Positions 46,526 through 59,344 of a DNA stretch of 64,000 nucleotides are shown in pieces. The position numbers and the translations under genes were made by a program. Where the stretch lies: the NCBI RefSeq assembly GCF_030272615.1, contig NC_081410.1:287679957-287743956 (forward strand), given 5' to 3'. Below the pieces are notes generated by a model. It did not search any database and was not told the DNA's origin. It saw only the letters and a list, made by a program, of their open reading frames with translations. This DNA comes from Cryptomeria japonica (Eukaryota; Streptophyta; Pinopsida; Cupressales; Cupressaceae). Numbering within the stretch: position 1 is the stretch's first letter; each line of letters begins with the position of its first letter.

Positions 46526-48655
46526 ATGCTTCAAAGAAAGCCTTTTATTCTAGATGGCATGAGGCCATTGGATCTCAGTGGCTTTCAATGTATTCCAAAC
46601 AAGTTGTTCTCTAAGCTTTCACAACTTGTACCAAAATTCCATGGGGAATACGGTGAATCAACAATTGATCATTTGGATGTATTTTATACATTTGTAAAGG
46701 ATTATGAGGTTTATGCAGAAGATTATGTGATGAAATTATTTGTCAGGACTTTGAAGGTCAATGCAAGAGAATCTTATGAATCACTTCCTACACATAGCAT
46801 CTCATCATGGAGGGATTTGGAGCAATGGTTCCTTGATGTGTTTTATGATGTAGGTGAAGAGGGAAGTATGAGCTATGAGCCAGAGGAGGACCAACAATAC
46901 ATAATAGAAGCAGAAGTTTGTATGTCTCCTTTGGATGAATTTATTGACATAGAAAAATAGGAAGATGAATCTACAACACAATTATTTATGAGGATGTTTA
47001 ATATATACACAAAAATACCTTCAAACATCAAGCTCCCATTTTCAAGAAAAATGCATGAGTTGGGGATTTATCATGATCCTCAGATAAGGCTTCTACTTGA
47101 GATTTTATATGAAAATTTGTTAGAGGAATAATTTGATGATAAAGAAGAAATTATGGATTTAAGTAGGGAAGAATCCATATGTGTAGGTACAGACATAAAT
47201 AATAAAGAGGAAATATTCCTTGGTCTAGAAGAAATTTTGTATTTTTTAGATAAAGAATATGAAAGATATGTTCAGAAGAATGATCCAAATTTTTTTCAGA
47301 ATAAACAAACTAATGGATTAGGGCACATTCAGGGTCCATTTGATGAAGAAAATGATGATTCCTAGGAAAATAATACATCAGGGGAATACATACACAGTGA
47401 GGAGTGTGATAGGAAATGTGTCCTTGAAAATCCTTTTGAATTTTTTTTAAATCCCCAGTATTATGAAACTCCACATGAATGTGAGGAAATAATTTTTAAA
47501 TGTGAATCATTTTTAAGTCCCTCCTATGAAATTAACATTGACCATTTAGGAAGTGAAGGGAAAATGGATTTACATTTAGTATACAGACATGAAGAAACTT
47601 CAACAAAAAGCAATAATGAAGATATTATTCTTATCAATGAAACATATAGCAATTATCAGGAGAATACTTTCAATAAGGGTATGCAGTATGATAATCTTTT
47701 GTGGAATGAATTAGAAAAAAGTTTTCAAGAAAGTATGCATACATGTTTTGTGATCTCAAGTCCATTACTTGAAGGGGATATGGAAAATACATCCCTAAAT
47801 AAGGTTCCAAAAATATCATATAGTAAAAGTATGGGTGAAAAGGAGGTGATACTTCTGCAAAATATTACTGAGAAGGATACATGTCCTGAATCCTTATGTG
47901 AAAAAGGTAAAATATTATTTAATCATAAGGAAGAAGAAAATATGTCTAAAGAAAACATGGAAGTTTTTTCAAATTTACATTATAATAAAATCGCATGTGA
48001 AAATAATTCTTATTTTTGCTCCAATTCACTATTTGAGAAATATAAAATATGTTTAAAAAATGAGGATACAGTAAAAAAAAATTATATGGAACATAATACC
48101 AAAGGAATAAAAAGTTTTAAAAATTGCAACATAGGAGGCACGAATACTTTGCAAGAAAAAGGAAAGGAAAATTTTTTACCAAGTATTTTCCCTCAAATGA
48201 GTGTTGCAAAGTATAAAAATGGGAATTTTGAATGGTGTTTTGAAACTCATATGCAGATGAAATTCACATATGACAAAAGATATTTCAAATTTTTTCAAGA
48301 AGAAAAGAAATATAAGAATAAAGGTAAAATATTATTGAGTTATAATTTATTTCAATTAAGGTTGATACAAGAGGATGAAAGAGATCATTTGTATCACATT
48401 TTAACCCAAATAACAAGGAGGTTAATTAAATATATTGGAAAAAGGTTTTATAGCAGGAAGAGGAACAATATATCAAGTAGTATGAGTAATGACATATATA
48501 GGAGGTGCATGTTATTACAAGAGCAAAATCAGGTGTTTGACAGAGGAAAGGGAATATTGTCATTTTGGGGGGGGCCTCGGGCCACCCAATTTTATTTAGA
48601 GGAGAACCTACAGAAGGGGTCCTATCTAATGGTCTACTTTTCCAGAGATAATTGA
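46526..48655 (+). pseudogene. gag: gag-like protein of element E
   Basis: One frame from the ATG at 46526 to 48655 is interrupted by three stops, near 46958 (TAG), 47130 (TAA) and 47363 (TAG), without a frameshift. The N-terminal ~110 residues resemble a Retrotrans_gag fold: SQLVPKFHGEYGES..HLDVF, then VKLF-like FVRTLKVNARESYESLP and SSWRDLEQWFLDVF. The middle is acidic (EE-, DD-rich), and the last ~250 residues are Lys/Asn-rich with a basic tract (KRFYSRKRNN). There is no zinc knuckle. No known catalytic domain is seen. The best interpretation is a structural gag used with enzymes from another element; the C-terminal two-thirds is unrecognised. Confidence 0.7.
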
Positions 48656-48701
48656 GATCTCGCTATGCTCACATGGAGCATACATCCCCAGAAAGATCCA
48701 C

Positions 48702-51700
48702 TATTGGAACCCTAAAATTTTCAAATTTTAAAGTTCTAGATTTATGCCAAAAAGCAGAATTTTATGCTCAATCATGTGTAACATCTATAATCAAGTAAGT
48801 TCATTCAATTCTAACTTGAAGAAACTAGATCTAATGCATCCATCAAGAGGTCAGCTCGAGGTATGTATATGTTTCACAAATTCCAGAATCAAGCCAGGTA
48901 TACCTTTTCAAACCTTAATTCTTTTTCATCTCAACACTTCAGGTTAAATTAACTATTCCTTTGTATTTCATGTATATCTCAAGACCTACGTTTCAAATTT
49001 TGGATTTATATGAGATTATTTGATATGTTTTTTAAAGGCAAAAATTCAGAGTTTTTCAGTTGAATGTTAGTAAATCATTTTGCAAGAGCATAACTAAAGA
49101 AAATGGAGTTGTCCAAAAGATCAAATGCCTCATGAATGGCGCTGCCAATCCTCTGAGCCTATGTAGATGGAGCAGTAGACCATACATTATAAGCTTCCAA
49201 GAAAACACAGTTTCCAAGGGTCGCATGGCTGTAGACTAGGCTCTGAAGTTTTCAAACAAAGGCTTAGGTGTAGAACACATGCAACAACAGGGGAGGCATA
49301 AAACCATTTATCCCACATTGGCTATGTAGAGGGAGTTTTATATATTTAAATATAAGGCCGCATGTATACTTAGTGTCAAGAGTTGGAAGGCTTTTGACAA
49401 GTGCTAGCTTAGCACTGGTGGGCCCCCCACGTGCACGCACATCTCAAAGTGCCCAAATTTTATAGCAGAAGGATAAATTAAAGATCAAGAAATTTAGGAA
49501 GATCGGACGATGATCGTAGAAGATCTGACAGTCATCGCTATACCACAAGATAGAGATGCATTTTGGTTTATCCCCACAACTTGGCGACAAAGCACGTGCG
49601 GAAAAGGGGAGGTTAATGAGCATGCAAGTTCAAGATTGATCCAACGGTGGTTACTATATCATGATAAGAAGTTGCACGACCTATATCCCCCATGACATAG
49701 CGACTACCAAGGTAGCAGATGAGGTGTCATCCCAGTGGATCTACAAGCGAATCAGGATGTACCACGTGGCGGAGCGTAGAAGAAGAACCCAGGTCTAGTG
49801 GCAGATGAAGTGGAAAAGCTGATGGCATCCAATGGTAGTCGAAGTGGCACCCAAGTGGCGGTCACGTGGCAGCTCCAAGTAGTGGGTAGGTGGATCTGTG
49901 GGCAAACCAAAGGGTGACACGCAACATAGATAAACAAAGAGAAGAGAGAGCCACTCAGGCAAGGTTAAAAGCTGAGCAGATAAGGAAGATCAGATAGTTG
50001 GCTGAGTCAATTCGAAGGTGGTCACTATACCATAATTGGAAGATGTGTGATGTTTATTTGCTGTGACATGGCGATCGAGTGGTGAGGCCCGCTAAGGAAG
50101 TAGTTCGGAGGAGATAACGTGCGAGCAGGTTGGAAAAGATCTAATGGCTATCGTGGATCTGCAATACAAAGATGCACGATGAATATCCATCATGGCTAGG
50201 CGACAAGGGAGAGCTTCATTTTGACGGTTAGTGAGGCTGTGCTAAGGTAGCAGGACATAGACCCCAAAGCCAATCTAGAGGTGACACGTGGTGGGCCCAA
50301 CAGATGAGGTGAGTGGCCCAAGTGTGATAACAATCATGCAAGTTGAAAGAGATCCAATGGTTGTCACTATTCCGCTATGGAAAGTTGCATGATCAATACC
50401 TATTGTGGATCAGTGACAAAGAGGAAACAAAGTGAAACAATGGGTCTGATGGTGCTGAGGTGGTAGACCAATGGTGATGACCTGGTAGTCAGGTGGCATG
50501 TCATCAAGCATGAATTATCGAACAAACCTAGGCTGCAATGGATCTCTAAAAGGACTCACCAAAAGCAGCAGTTTCATCGACATGAAGTTCATCAAAGAAA
50601 TCAGAAGCGGTCCCATCGAAAATAAAAGGTATCAATGAAACTACAGGATCGATAGGACATGAGAATAGCTCGCCGACCGAGGAAGTTTGGTCGAAAGAAT
50701 AATAAAAGGGAATTATTTCTTATCATATCACATTGCCTTATCTATTATTTGAATGTGCGTTAAAGATGAAATTTATGTATATCTATCCTAAAAAAGTGCT
50801 TTGAATATATATTTTAGGAGAAAATATTATTTTATATAAATGGATGTTATGTTCGCAAAATTATTTTCTAAAGATGGAAATACTTTGACTTAAATCAATT
50901 ATTTTAAACAAGTATAAGGAAATATAAAGATTATTGACTTCCAAACTAAAAGCTAAGGTGGAATGTGTTTAATTTTCAAATCAAGGAATTTTATTGGCTT
51001 ATTTTGTGTGTAGGAGATAATGAGAAGATGATGGATATTTGCTGAGGAATTTTATCAAGGCAGAGAACAAAAGACACATGATTTAAGTATCGTTTATTAT
51101 ATTTAAGGATTCTCATTTGTAATTATTTATTAAAACAAAGTGTGTTTCCTTTGAAAGGAAACTATCTATAATTCCCTTCTATGTATGAAAGAGTGCGTCC
51201 TTTCATATGTGCCTTTTGATTGAGATACTTAGAGGGGGTCATTCTTATTTGTAAAATGGGGAGGGGGAGAGTCATAAGGACAAGAAATATTGTTGTAAGG
51301 ATTGAATATCATTTTGTATTAGAGAAGTCTTTAGGAAGAAGTATCATTTTGTGCAAGCAATTTGTAATGGAGTATCTACAAGTGCAGCTTATGTATGCAA
51401 TTATTTCCTAAAAATTAATAAACAAGGTTCGCTGTTTCTTTTTCCAAATATTGTGTACACTTTTGTCTGATGATTATCTTTGTCCTCTTTATAAATCTGT
51501 TTATAGATTTTCTATGATGTGAATCACATGCCGTTACATTAAGTAAAATATTGAGTTCTTATTGTTTGTGTAATGCATACTGAACCTTCATAGTTGATGA
51601 GAAATTGTCTCTTGAGTTGATAAGATCTTTTGTCCACAAAGTGTCATATATATATCCTTGGATAGAGGCACAAGTTTGTTATTCATATTTTAAGGTTTTG

Positions 51701-52096
51701 ATCTATATGTATTTAAGGTCCTTAATAGAGAAATATTCTTCCCAAATCCTATATGAATTGATCTATGCAGATTTCATTTAAGTCCTACAAGCAATCTCAT
51801 TTTCAATATATATTCACAATCATTTCTTTCAAAGCATTCATTTAAAGCACATAAAAAAGCATAGTTGCAGAGCAATAATTTGCCAGTCATGTAAACTTGC
51901 TAAAAGGTTTAAATCCATTCTAAATAACCTTTTTTGTTATTGAGAGGAAAAGGCATACCCACCTAGGTTCAGTGGAGCCTAAAGTGCAGAGGGATTTGGT
52001 CTTTGACCATCCCTGTTCGTTGGCCAAGGCTGATTGGACTACTTGAGGATTTGGCAAGTCTTTTGGTTTTCCAATCTATGGTTTTGGGAACCAACA
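48702..52096 (+). repeat. 3' LTR of element E
   Basis: Starts TATTGGAACCC (the second base of the terminal TG has changed) and ends GGGAACCAACA. It carries the same five modules as the 5' LTR at about 49516-49586, 49637-49703, 50008-50080, 50138-50209 and 50349-50425. The sequence before it (48656-48701) lacks a good polypurine tract. Confidence 0.9.
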
Positions 52097-52101
52097 TAGG
52101 T
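52097..52101. repeat. Right target-site duplication of element E
   Basis: TAGGT, identical to 42915-42919. Confidence 0.85.
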
Positions 52102-53061
52102 AATGTAATACATAGAGCTTATGTCAAAGTGATCAAAGTCAGAAGATGAAGCCTCCGACTCTTCTTCAAGTGGTTTAGTGAAAGCATGTATAGTATCAAT
52201 ATCTACATCTTTTATGCTACAAGTTCCTTCATGATTTTGTTCAATGATCACTTGTAGTTGACATACCTGTTGACATATCCTTAATGACTCTATTAGTTGA
52301 TGTCATCTTTTACATTCAGCTTCCTCTAGACTAATGATAGGCCCTTGTTTTGTAGCCTCCACTTCTTCATTTGTAGTCCCATACCTGATTTTCTCTATCT
52401 CATTAAAGGGAGATATAGTAGGTGAAAAATTTTCTTGTCCTCTTTCTTCTTTCAACTATTGTTCATAGTCTTCTTGTCTTTTTAGTCTGGTTTCCTCTAT
52501 TTCCTTTTGTAGTTTTAAGTGCACTATCTCTTGTGCTTCATCTATGATATCACTAGGTTCTTCAGGAGTTTCTTGAGTAGATTCGTCTGATAGAGGCTCT
52601 GGATCCCATTCATACTCATTCGAGTTCGCTTCTAAATTATCTATTTGCATTCTTCCCATGTATGTGACCGAAATGTTCAGTGGTGCAAACAACTCTTTAA
52701 TTCTTTTCATTTCTTCTCTCATATCTTCTGGGTTTTCTACTCCTTGTAATGTCATTGCTGATACAATTGGAACTTGATTACAAGTTGCTTCTTCTCTCTT
52801 GATTTCTAGTTCTTCTTGTTCTTTTTCATACTCTTAATGAGTTTGTTGAGTATTTACTTCCTATGATGTTTAAAGTAGTATCTTTTTCCTCCACTTAGAC
52901 TGATGATGAGAAGTATGTTTTTGATTTGATGACTCCTCTAAATGGTATCCAAGTCCAACTTTACCATTTGTAGACTTAGTTTGTAGCTTAATAGGTTCAA
53001 CAATACGTTCTTGATGCTTTCCTAGAGGACCAGTACCTGAATATCCCATGCATTGAATCAT
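52102..53061 (-). pseudogene. G-patch-like segment and acidic linker of element D
   Basis: The minus-strand frame at 53061-52870 contains MGYSGTGPLGKHQERI, matching the glycine spacing of G-patch motifs (RNA-binding, known between protease and RT in some Tat elements). It is followed by an acidic, Glu/Gln-rich linker (52755-52456 and 52251-52102). Several stops and a frame change separate the pieces. The linker continues on the other side of element E. Confidence 0.65.
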
Positions 53062-54571
53062 CTTATAGCCTGGACCATATTATTCAGGGAAAATCTCATA
53101 GAGTTGCACTTCTTTGTTTTCACTATCCTCTTTTGTTTCATCTATAAGGGAAGTAGAGGATTGTACTAAAATACCATCATAAATGACATTTGGAGTTAAA
53201 GTTTGTGGCTTCATAGCCTTTGATGGTTTTCCAGACTGTCTTGGTGATGGAGGAAGAGAAATTAGTGAAAGTACAGGTTTTATATTGTATCCATCCATGC
53301 TAGTATCTGTGATTTTTAATTTCTTTTCTAAATATTTCATCAAAGGTTTTGAACTTTTAGCTTTAGAGGTTTCTCTGTTATAAGGAACAAAGGTATCAAT
53401 ACACTATTTTAATGCACTACAGGTGTAGCTTGTATCAACAAGAATACTGACTTCAACTCCATTATAAGAAAATTTCAAGCACTGGTGATAGGTAGATAGT
53501 ACTACTTGCATTTCGTGAATCCATGTCCTACCCAACAAGATTTTGTATGAAAGAGGAAGCTCAAGCACCTAGAAAATAACATCTCTCTCCAAAAGTCCTA
53601 CCCTGATCGGTAATAGTACTAGACCTTTAGAAGTTCTTTCTTCTTCATCATAAGATTTGATTGTTATTTTTCTTTATTGGATCAATGACATGTTCAAAAA
53701 ATCTCAACTGTGTTAGTAAACTGTAGGTACAAATATTCAACCCAGCGCCTCCATCTATCAAAACATGTTTGACTTGATGTTTGTGGATCATAGCTTCAAT
53801 GTGTAATGGTTGGTTATGTGGGTGATTAAGTGAATTGTCATCTTCTTCAGAGAAGGTGAGGTAATGAGGTGAAGTCAGGTGACCCACCATAGATTGAAAC
53901 TGATCTACATCTAAATCTTTGGGGATATTAGTAGTAAGAAAAGCTTTGTCTAGGATCTCTCTATGAGCAGAAGAGATCTTAAGCAATTCAAAAATGGAGA
54001 TTTGAGTGGTGGTTCATTTTAATTATTCGACAATGCTTTAACCAGGAGAGGATGATAAAGACATTTGTTTAGATTTAGCCATGATCATATCTAGTTGTCT
54101 GTTTGAAGAATTCGGTAGGTTTGATATTGTTTGATCTGGAGTTAAGAAATTAGCCCCTTTGAGAGTAACCTTCTTTTGAGCACGGGTTACAATATTTGCA
54201 ATTTGTGTTTTATGTTGTTTATCTTTGATTATGATCATGTTGCAATACTCAGATTGGGAAGATTCAATCATGTTGATCATATTATCATTGTTAGCGTAGG
54301 CGTAATTGACTTTGGCACCTCCTTAGACTTTGAGGAATCACCTTGTTCATAAGTAGGTAAGGGATCTTTAAAAGTTTTGTGATCAATATTAGTTGTGTGA
54401 TTTCCAATAACAATTTTACTAGCATCGATGAGGTATTGAATATCATGTTTGAGCTTCATGAAGTTGTTTGTTGTATAACCCTTGTTTTGATGATATTCAT
54501 AGTACTCGTTTTCCCTCCACCATTTGGGTTTAACTTTTGGATCATATGGTCTAGAGTTGTCTGGAAATATT
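53062..54571 (-). pseudogene. gag C-terminus and protease of element D
   Basis: At the right edge the minus strand reads a degenerate CCHC-like finger (EYHQNKGYTTNNFMKLKHDI, cysteines lost) abutting the LTR of element F. A retropepsin follows at 53986-53648, with HVLIDGGAGLNICTYSLL; the triad is Asp-Gly-Gly. A Pro/Ser-rich connector lies at 53343-53080. Multiple stops and frame changes are present. The protease would cut the polyprotein. The N-terminal part of gag lies beyond element F, outside the window. Confidence 0.7.
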
Positions 54572-55727
54572 TGTTAGGAATCGGGAAGGAAAACTGAGAG
54601 GGGGGGTGAATCAGTTGTCAATAAATTATAACCCAAAACCAATTATTTCAAATTAAAACTTAGTGTCGGTAAGACGGATTAACAGTTAAAGCAATACTGG
54701 TACAACTTAATGAATGAAACAAAAAAGAAAAACATATCCACAACACATGACATAAATATTTTCATGTGGAAACCATGTAAGGGGAAAAACCACGATGGGA
54801 AACCTTACCCAGAATCAGATGATACTACTATAGATAGTAAGTGAATACAATAATGGGGTCTGCACATGTAGAAAGGCCAACCGCCTAGAGCTCACTGCTC
54901 AATCACAAAATAAGAGTCACACTGACTACAATTGGATGGTTAAATCCAATAACAATGTATTACTTCAGTATAGCATCTACAATGTTGGATTCAATACCGG
55001 TTTAAGCTCTGACCATGAGTGCCAAACACCTTCATAACCTTTCCTTCAACCTTGAGATAATATCTACGTGATTCACACAAGGATCTGCTTATTTTTGCTC
55101 TTCACAATGATCTTCAATATTTGCACACACTCACACATACACTCATACATCTTCCAGATAAGATCTTACAATTATTTATACAAAACCTAAGACCTCATGA
55201 TTAGGTCAGCTCCTTAAAGATATTACATTTACAAAATAAGTCTTGATGCAATACAAAATGTTAGCCTCAATACATTTACACATTATCCAATCAATAAACC
55301 ATTTCCAAAATGTGTCGTGCTGATCTGGAACATGATATCTTGTACCGGTCCATAACCTAGACCTATCTACCAATAAAGGCAAATATGTGAACCCAATTAG
55401 ACCAATAAGAAAAATACCAAATGTAAACATCCAATCCATGTCTTTGGCATAACCAAATGATCTCTAGATGATAACAAGTCATCATCAACTTCCTGAGTTG
55501 TCGGTGAAACATATAAACTTTCGGTGAAACATATAAGTTGCCGATGAAACATATACCTGTGACTTTGCATAAGCCAATATCCACACCGGGAGCACAATGT
55601 GTCGGTTCAACAAGAAACCAATATAACCAAAGTGCCAAATCAACAATGTAGACCTCCAGAAACATAAGTGTTGACATCAATGACAAAATCAATGCAACAT
55701 GTGACGAAGTCATCCATAATACCAACA
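54572..55727 (-). repeat. 3' LTR of element F
   Basis: 1156 bp, plus-strand ends TGTTAGG and ATACCAACA. On the minus strand it starts TGTTGGTATTATGG directly after the polypurine tract and ends CCTAACA. The left edge cuts the gag frame of D, which marks the insertion point. The candidate target duplication ATATT (54567-54571) cannot be tested. Confidence 0.8.
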
Positions 55728-55740
55728 ATCTCCCCCTTTG
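55728..55740 (-). other. Polypurine tract of element F
   Basis: On the minus strand CAAAGGGGGAGAT abuts the LTR start TGTTGG, a typical copia arrangement. Confidence 0.8.
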
Positions 55741-56064
55741 GCATTGATGGCAACACTAGATGGAAAAATATCTAAGTGCCAAAAAAAGAATGCCAAATAC
55801 CAACAATCTCCCAAAATAGATCAATACAAAGTTCTATACCAAAAACATAAACAATATAACCAAAACCAAAATATATCTCTCCAAGTACAATGTTTTTCCA
55901 TAGACATCTCTCCCCTTTTGACATCAAATGCCAAAGTAGTCAAGAATCAAAATCATAACATAACATATAGCTAACTACTCCCCCTGAGCAGTAGCTCTCC
56001 TTCATCAAAACCAAAAAAAGTTTTTTCTGTTAGTCCCTGTCGGTTTGATGTCAATCTTCATCAT

Positions 56065-59000
56065 TCAAGTCCTTGTTGGTGGAGTGATTACCCCAAGCTT
56101 CTCTCTGTGATATTCAAATATTTCCTTAGGCAAAGGCTTTGTAAAAATATCTGCAATTTGCTCTTTAGTATTCACATAAACCAATCTCACTTCATTTGCT
56201 TCAACATTTTCTTTCAAAAAATTATACTTAATAGAAACATGATTTGTTTTAGAGTGAAATACCAGATTCTTTGATATATCTATTGCTGCTGAATTATCAT
56301 AGTAAATAGTTACCGGTTCTTTGCATTTTAACTTGATATAATTCAACATTTGCTTGATCCATAATACCTTAGTGCAATTAGTTGTTGCTGCAACATATTC
56401 TGCTTCTACTATAGATAATGATGTACAAGTTTGCTTCTTGTTGATCCATGAAATTAATCTTATACCAAGAAAGAATGCACCACCAGTGGTACTCTTTTTG
56501 TCATCCACATCTCCTACCCAATTTGCTTCTGTATATGCACATAACTCAAAATTGTCATCCTTAGGATACCATAAACCAAGATTTGCTATGCCTTGTAGGT
56601 ATCAGAAAATCCTTTTTACTACAGTTTCATGATTTTCTTTAGGATTGCTTTGAAATCTTGAAACAATACACACTGCATTCATTATATTAGGTTTGGTTTG
56701 TGTCAAATATAGTATCCCTCCAAGCATAGATTTTTACCTTGTCAGATTTATAGGAGTTGACTCATCCTTTAATGTTAATTTATCAGTTGTAGTCATAGGA
56801 GTTCTTATCGGTTTGGATTTTTCCATTCCAAATTTCTTCAAGAGTTCCTTCAAGTATTTTGTTTGACATATGAATATACCTTTATCTGTTTGAGAAATCT
56901 GCAAACCTAGAAATTTTTTTATCTCTCCAATCATGGACATTTCAAATTCTTCTTGCATCTTGTTAGCAAAGTCTTTACATAACCCTTCTTCTCCTCCAAA
57001 AATGATATCATCCACAAATACTTCAATAACCAAAATGTCATCATTGGTGATTTGTAATACAAATTACTGTCAGCATTACCTTTTGTGTATCCCAGCTTTA
57101 GAAGATATTTATCCAGTCTAGCATACCAAGCTCTGGGAGCTTGCTTCAATCCATATAAAGCTTTCCTTAACTTGGAAACCATATCCTTATCATATGTTAA
57201 TGAAAATCCATCAAGCTACTCAATGTAAACTTCTTTTTCAAGATCTTCATTCAAAAATGCACATTTTACATCCATCTGATAAACTTTATAGTTTTTGTGA
57301 GCTGCAAATGCAAGAAACAATCTTACTGCTTCAATTATGGCTACTGGTGCAAAGGTTTCATTATAATCAATTCCTTCTTTCTGAGAATAACCTTTACAAA
57401 CTAATCTTGCTTTGTTTCTGATTACTTTACTGTCTTCATTAAGTTTATTTTTAAATACCCATTTAGTTCCAATTACATTTTTGTCTTTAGGTCGGGGAAC
57501 TAATGTCCAAGTATTATTCTTTTCAATTTGTTATAATTCATCTTCCATTGCTTTTATCCAATGTTTATCTTGACATGCTTCAACAACTGATGCTAGTTCA
57601 ACTTGAGAAATTAAACATACCTCTTCATTTGCCAATCTTCCTCTTATCATAACACCTTCATTTTTTATTTCCAATTATCTAATTTTCTGAATGATTCAAT
57701 CTTACATACCTGGGTTTACTCTGATTTCCACTTACAGGCTATTTTTCTTAAGTCCTAGTTGAGTAATCTGATGATGTCGGTGTGACTAGTTCTTCATTAT
57801 GTTCCAGTGCAATCTATGCCGGTTCATTAATAATCATTTCTACTTCCAGTTCAGAACCTATAGATCTTGTTTCTCCTCTAAAATGTTCATCTATATTCAC
57901 ATTAGTACTTTCAATGATTCTCTGCAATCTTTTATTATAACATCTATCTATCTTGCTTCTAGTTGAATAACCAAGAAATATTCCTTCATCACTTCTAGGA
58001 TCAAATTTTCCAATAGACTCATCTCTCCTAATATAGAATTTTCTTCCAAATATTCTAGAATATTTAAGTGTAGGAATATGACCGAACCATAGTTCATAAG
58101 GGGTCTTCCGGTTTCACCTTTGATGTGAACTTTGTTGAAAGTATAAATTGTTGCATTCACTGCTTCTCTCCAGTACATATGAGGTAGATTTGATTCTATC
58201 ATCATGGTTCTTGCTGCATCCAGTATAGTTTTGTTCTTCCTTTCCACAACTCCATTCTGTTGGGGTGTCTGGGGTGCTGATAGTTGTCTTTTGATTCCAT
58301 TCTCTTCACAATATGCATTAAATTCCCTAGATGTAAATTCTCCTCCTTGATAAGATCTCAAACATTTGATTTTGTTTCCGGTTTCATTCTCTACCATTAC
58401 CTTATATATCTTGAATCTCCCAAAAGCTTTTGATTTCTCCCTGAGAAAAGTAACCCAACACATTCTAAAATAATCATCAATTATTAGCATAAAGTATATA
58501 TCACCTTGAAGACTTCTTGTTCTTGCTGGACCACATAGATCAATATGAATTAAATCAAGATTATTATTGGATTTCTCATAAATTCTCTTAAATGTTATTC
58601 TAACTTACTTTCCCATTTGACATTCCTTATATACCGTATTATGAGGTTTCACAATCTTAGGTAAATCCCTTACCTCTTTGGTTAAACTAATCTTTACAAT
58701 GCAATCAAAATTCACATGACTGAGTCTTTTATGTCATAACCAACTTTCATCAATCTAAGCAATCAAACATGTCTTATCACTGGTATTCAAATGAAAGATA
58801 TTACCTTTAGTCTGATTACCAGTTGTAATATCCAATCCAATTCTGTTCATGATTTTGCATTTTCCATTCTTGAATTGTAGTTGAAATCCTTTTTCCACTA
58901 ACTGGCCAACACTCAAAAGATATGCTTTAAACCTTCAACATAATAAACATTGTCAGTATTGTGCTTACTATCCAAAGATATAGTGCCTCTTCCTTTGATT

Positions 59001-59344
59001 AAACAAGCTTTGTCATCTCCAAATCTTACTAGACCTCCATGACATTCCCAAAACGATAAGAATTTTCTTTTATCACCAATCATATGATGCGAGCAACCAC
59101 TATCAATGATCCATTCATCATTTTGTTCAATTTTTGTTGTTAATGCTTTCTCTACCGGTTTGACAATAGGTGTCGGTTGATCTTCTTTTATTGCAACAAA
59201 TGCCCATCCACTATCTATTGGATCTTCATAAGAGTCATCTGTAACACCTTCATCTGCATAGTAACATGACTTATCTCTATTTTTCTTAAATCTATATCTC
59301 TGATATTTAGGGTTAGGTTTATATGTAATTTTTGCCTCCTCTTG
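56065..59344 (-). pseudogene. pol: Ty1/copia pol of element F (protease, integrase, RT, RNase H)
   Basis: In minus-strand order: aspartic protease with WIIDSGCSHHM (about 59095-59130), triad intact; GAG-pre-integrase zinc region (58760-58610) with HKRLSH and ECQMGK, first Cys lost; integrase core (58490-57948) with IDDYFR, GGEFTS and PQQNGVVERKN; linker with stops; RT (about 57560-56730) with [25 protein letters not shown] and the catalytic VDDI (about 57005-57020); RNase H (56530-56065) with STTGGAFFLG, EAEYVAA, YYDNSAA and IADIFTKPLP. Stops and indels occur in all segments except the core of RNase H. RNase H retains its recognisable acidic residues. The protein would copy and integrate the element; this copy is dead. 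Confidence 0.9.

Larger units (their letters stand above)
42920..52096 (+). mobile_element. Element E: complete non-autonomous LTR retrotransposon with long LTRs
   Basis: 9177 bp with LTRs of 3392 and 3395 bp, an internal region of only 2390 bp, a primer binding site and a 5-bp target duplication. The only coding sequence is a gag-like frame; protease, RT and integrase are absent. About 74 percent of the element is LTR. It is inserted in the polyprotein frame of D. Alignment by eye of the first ~210 bases of the two LTRs gives about 19 differences (near 9 percent), mostly transitions, so the insertion is old. Confidence 0.9.
32671..54571 (-). mobile_element. Element D: Tat/Ogre-type Ty3/gypsy retrotransposon, interrupted by elements E and F
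   Basis: Read on the minus strand from right to left: gag finger remnant, protease, G-patch-like segment, acidic linker, RT, classical RNase H, second (archaeal-type) RNase H, integrase, noncoding spacer with an antisense PMD ORF, polypurine tract and 3' LTR. The dual RNase H and an antisense ORF 3' of pol are known features of the Tat lineage. Element E splits the linker before RT (42920-52096) and element F splits gag (from 54572). The 5' end of D lies beyond the window. Confidence 0.8.
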
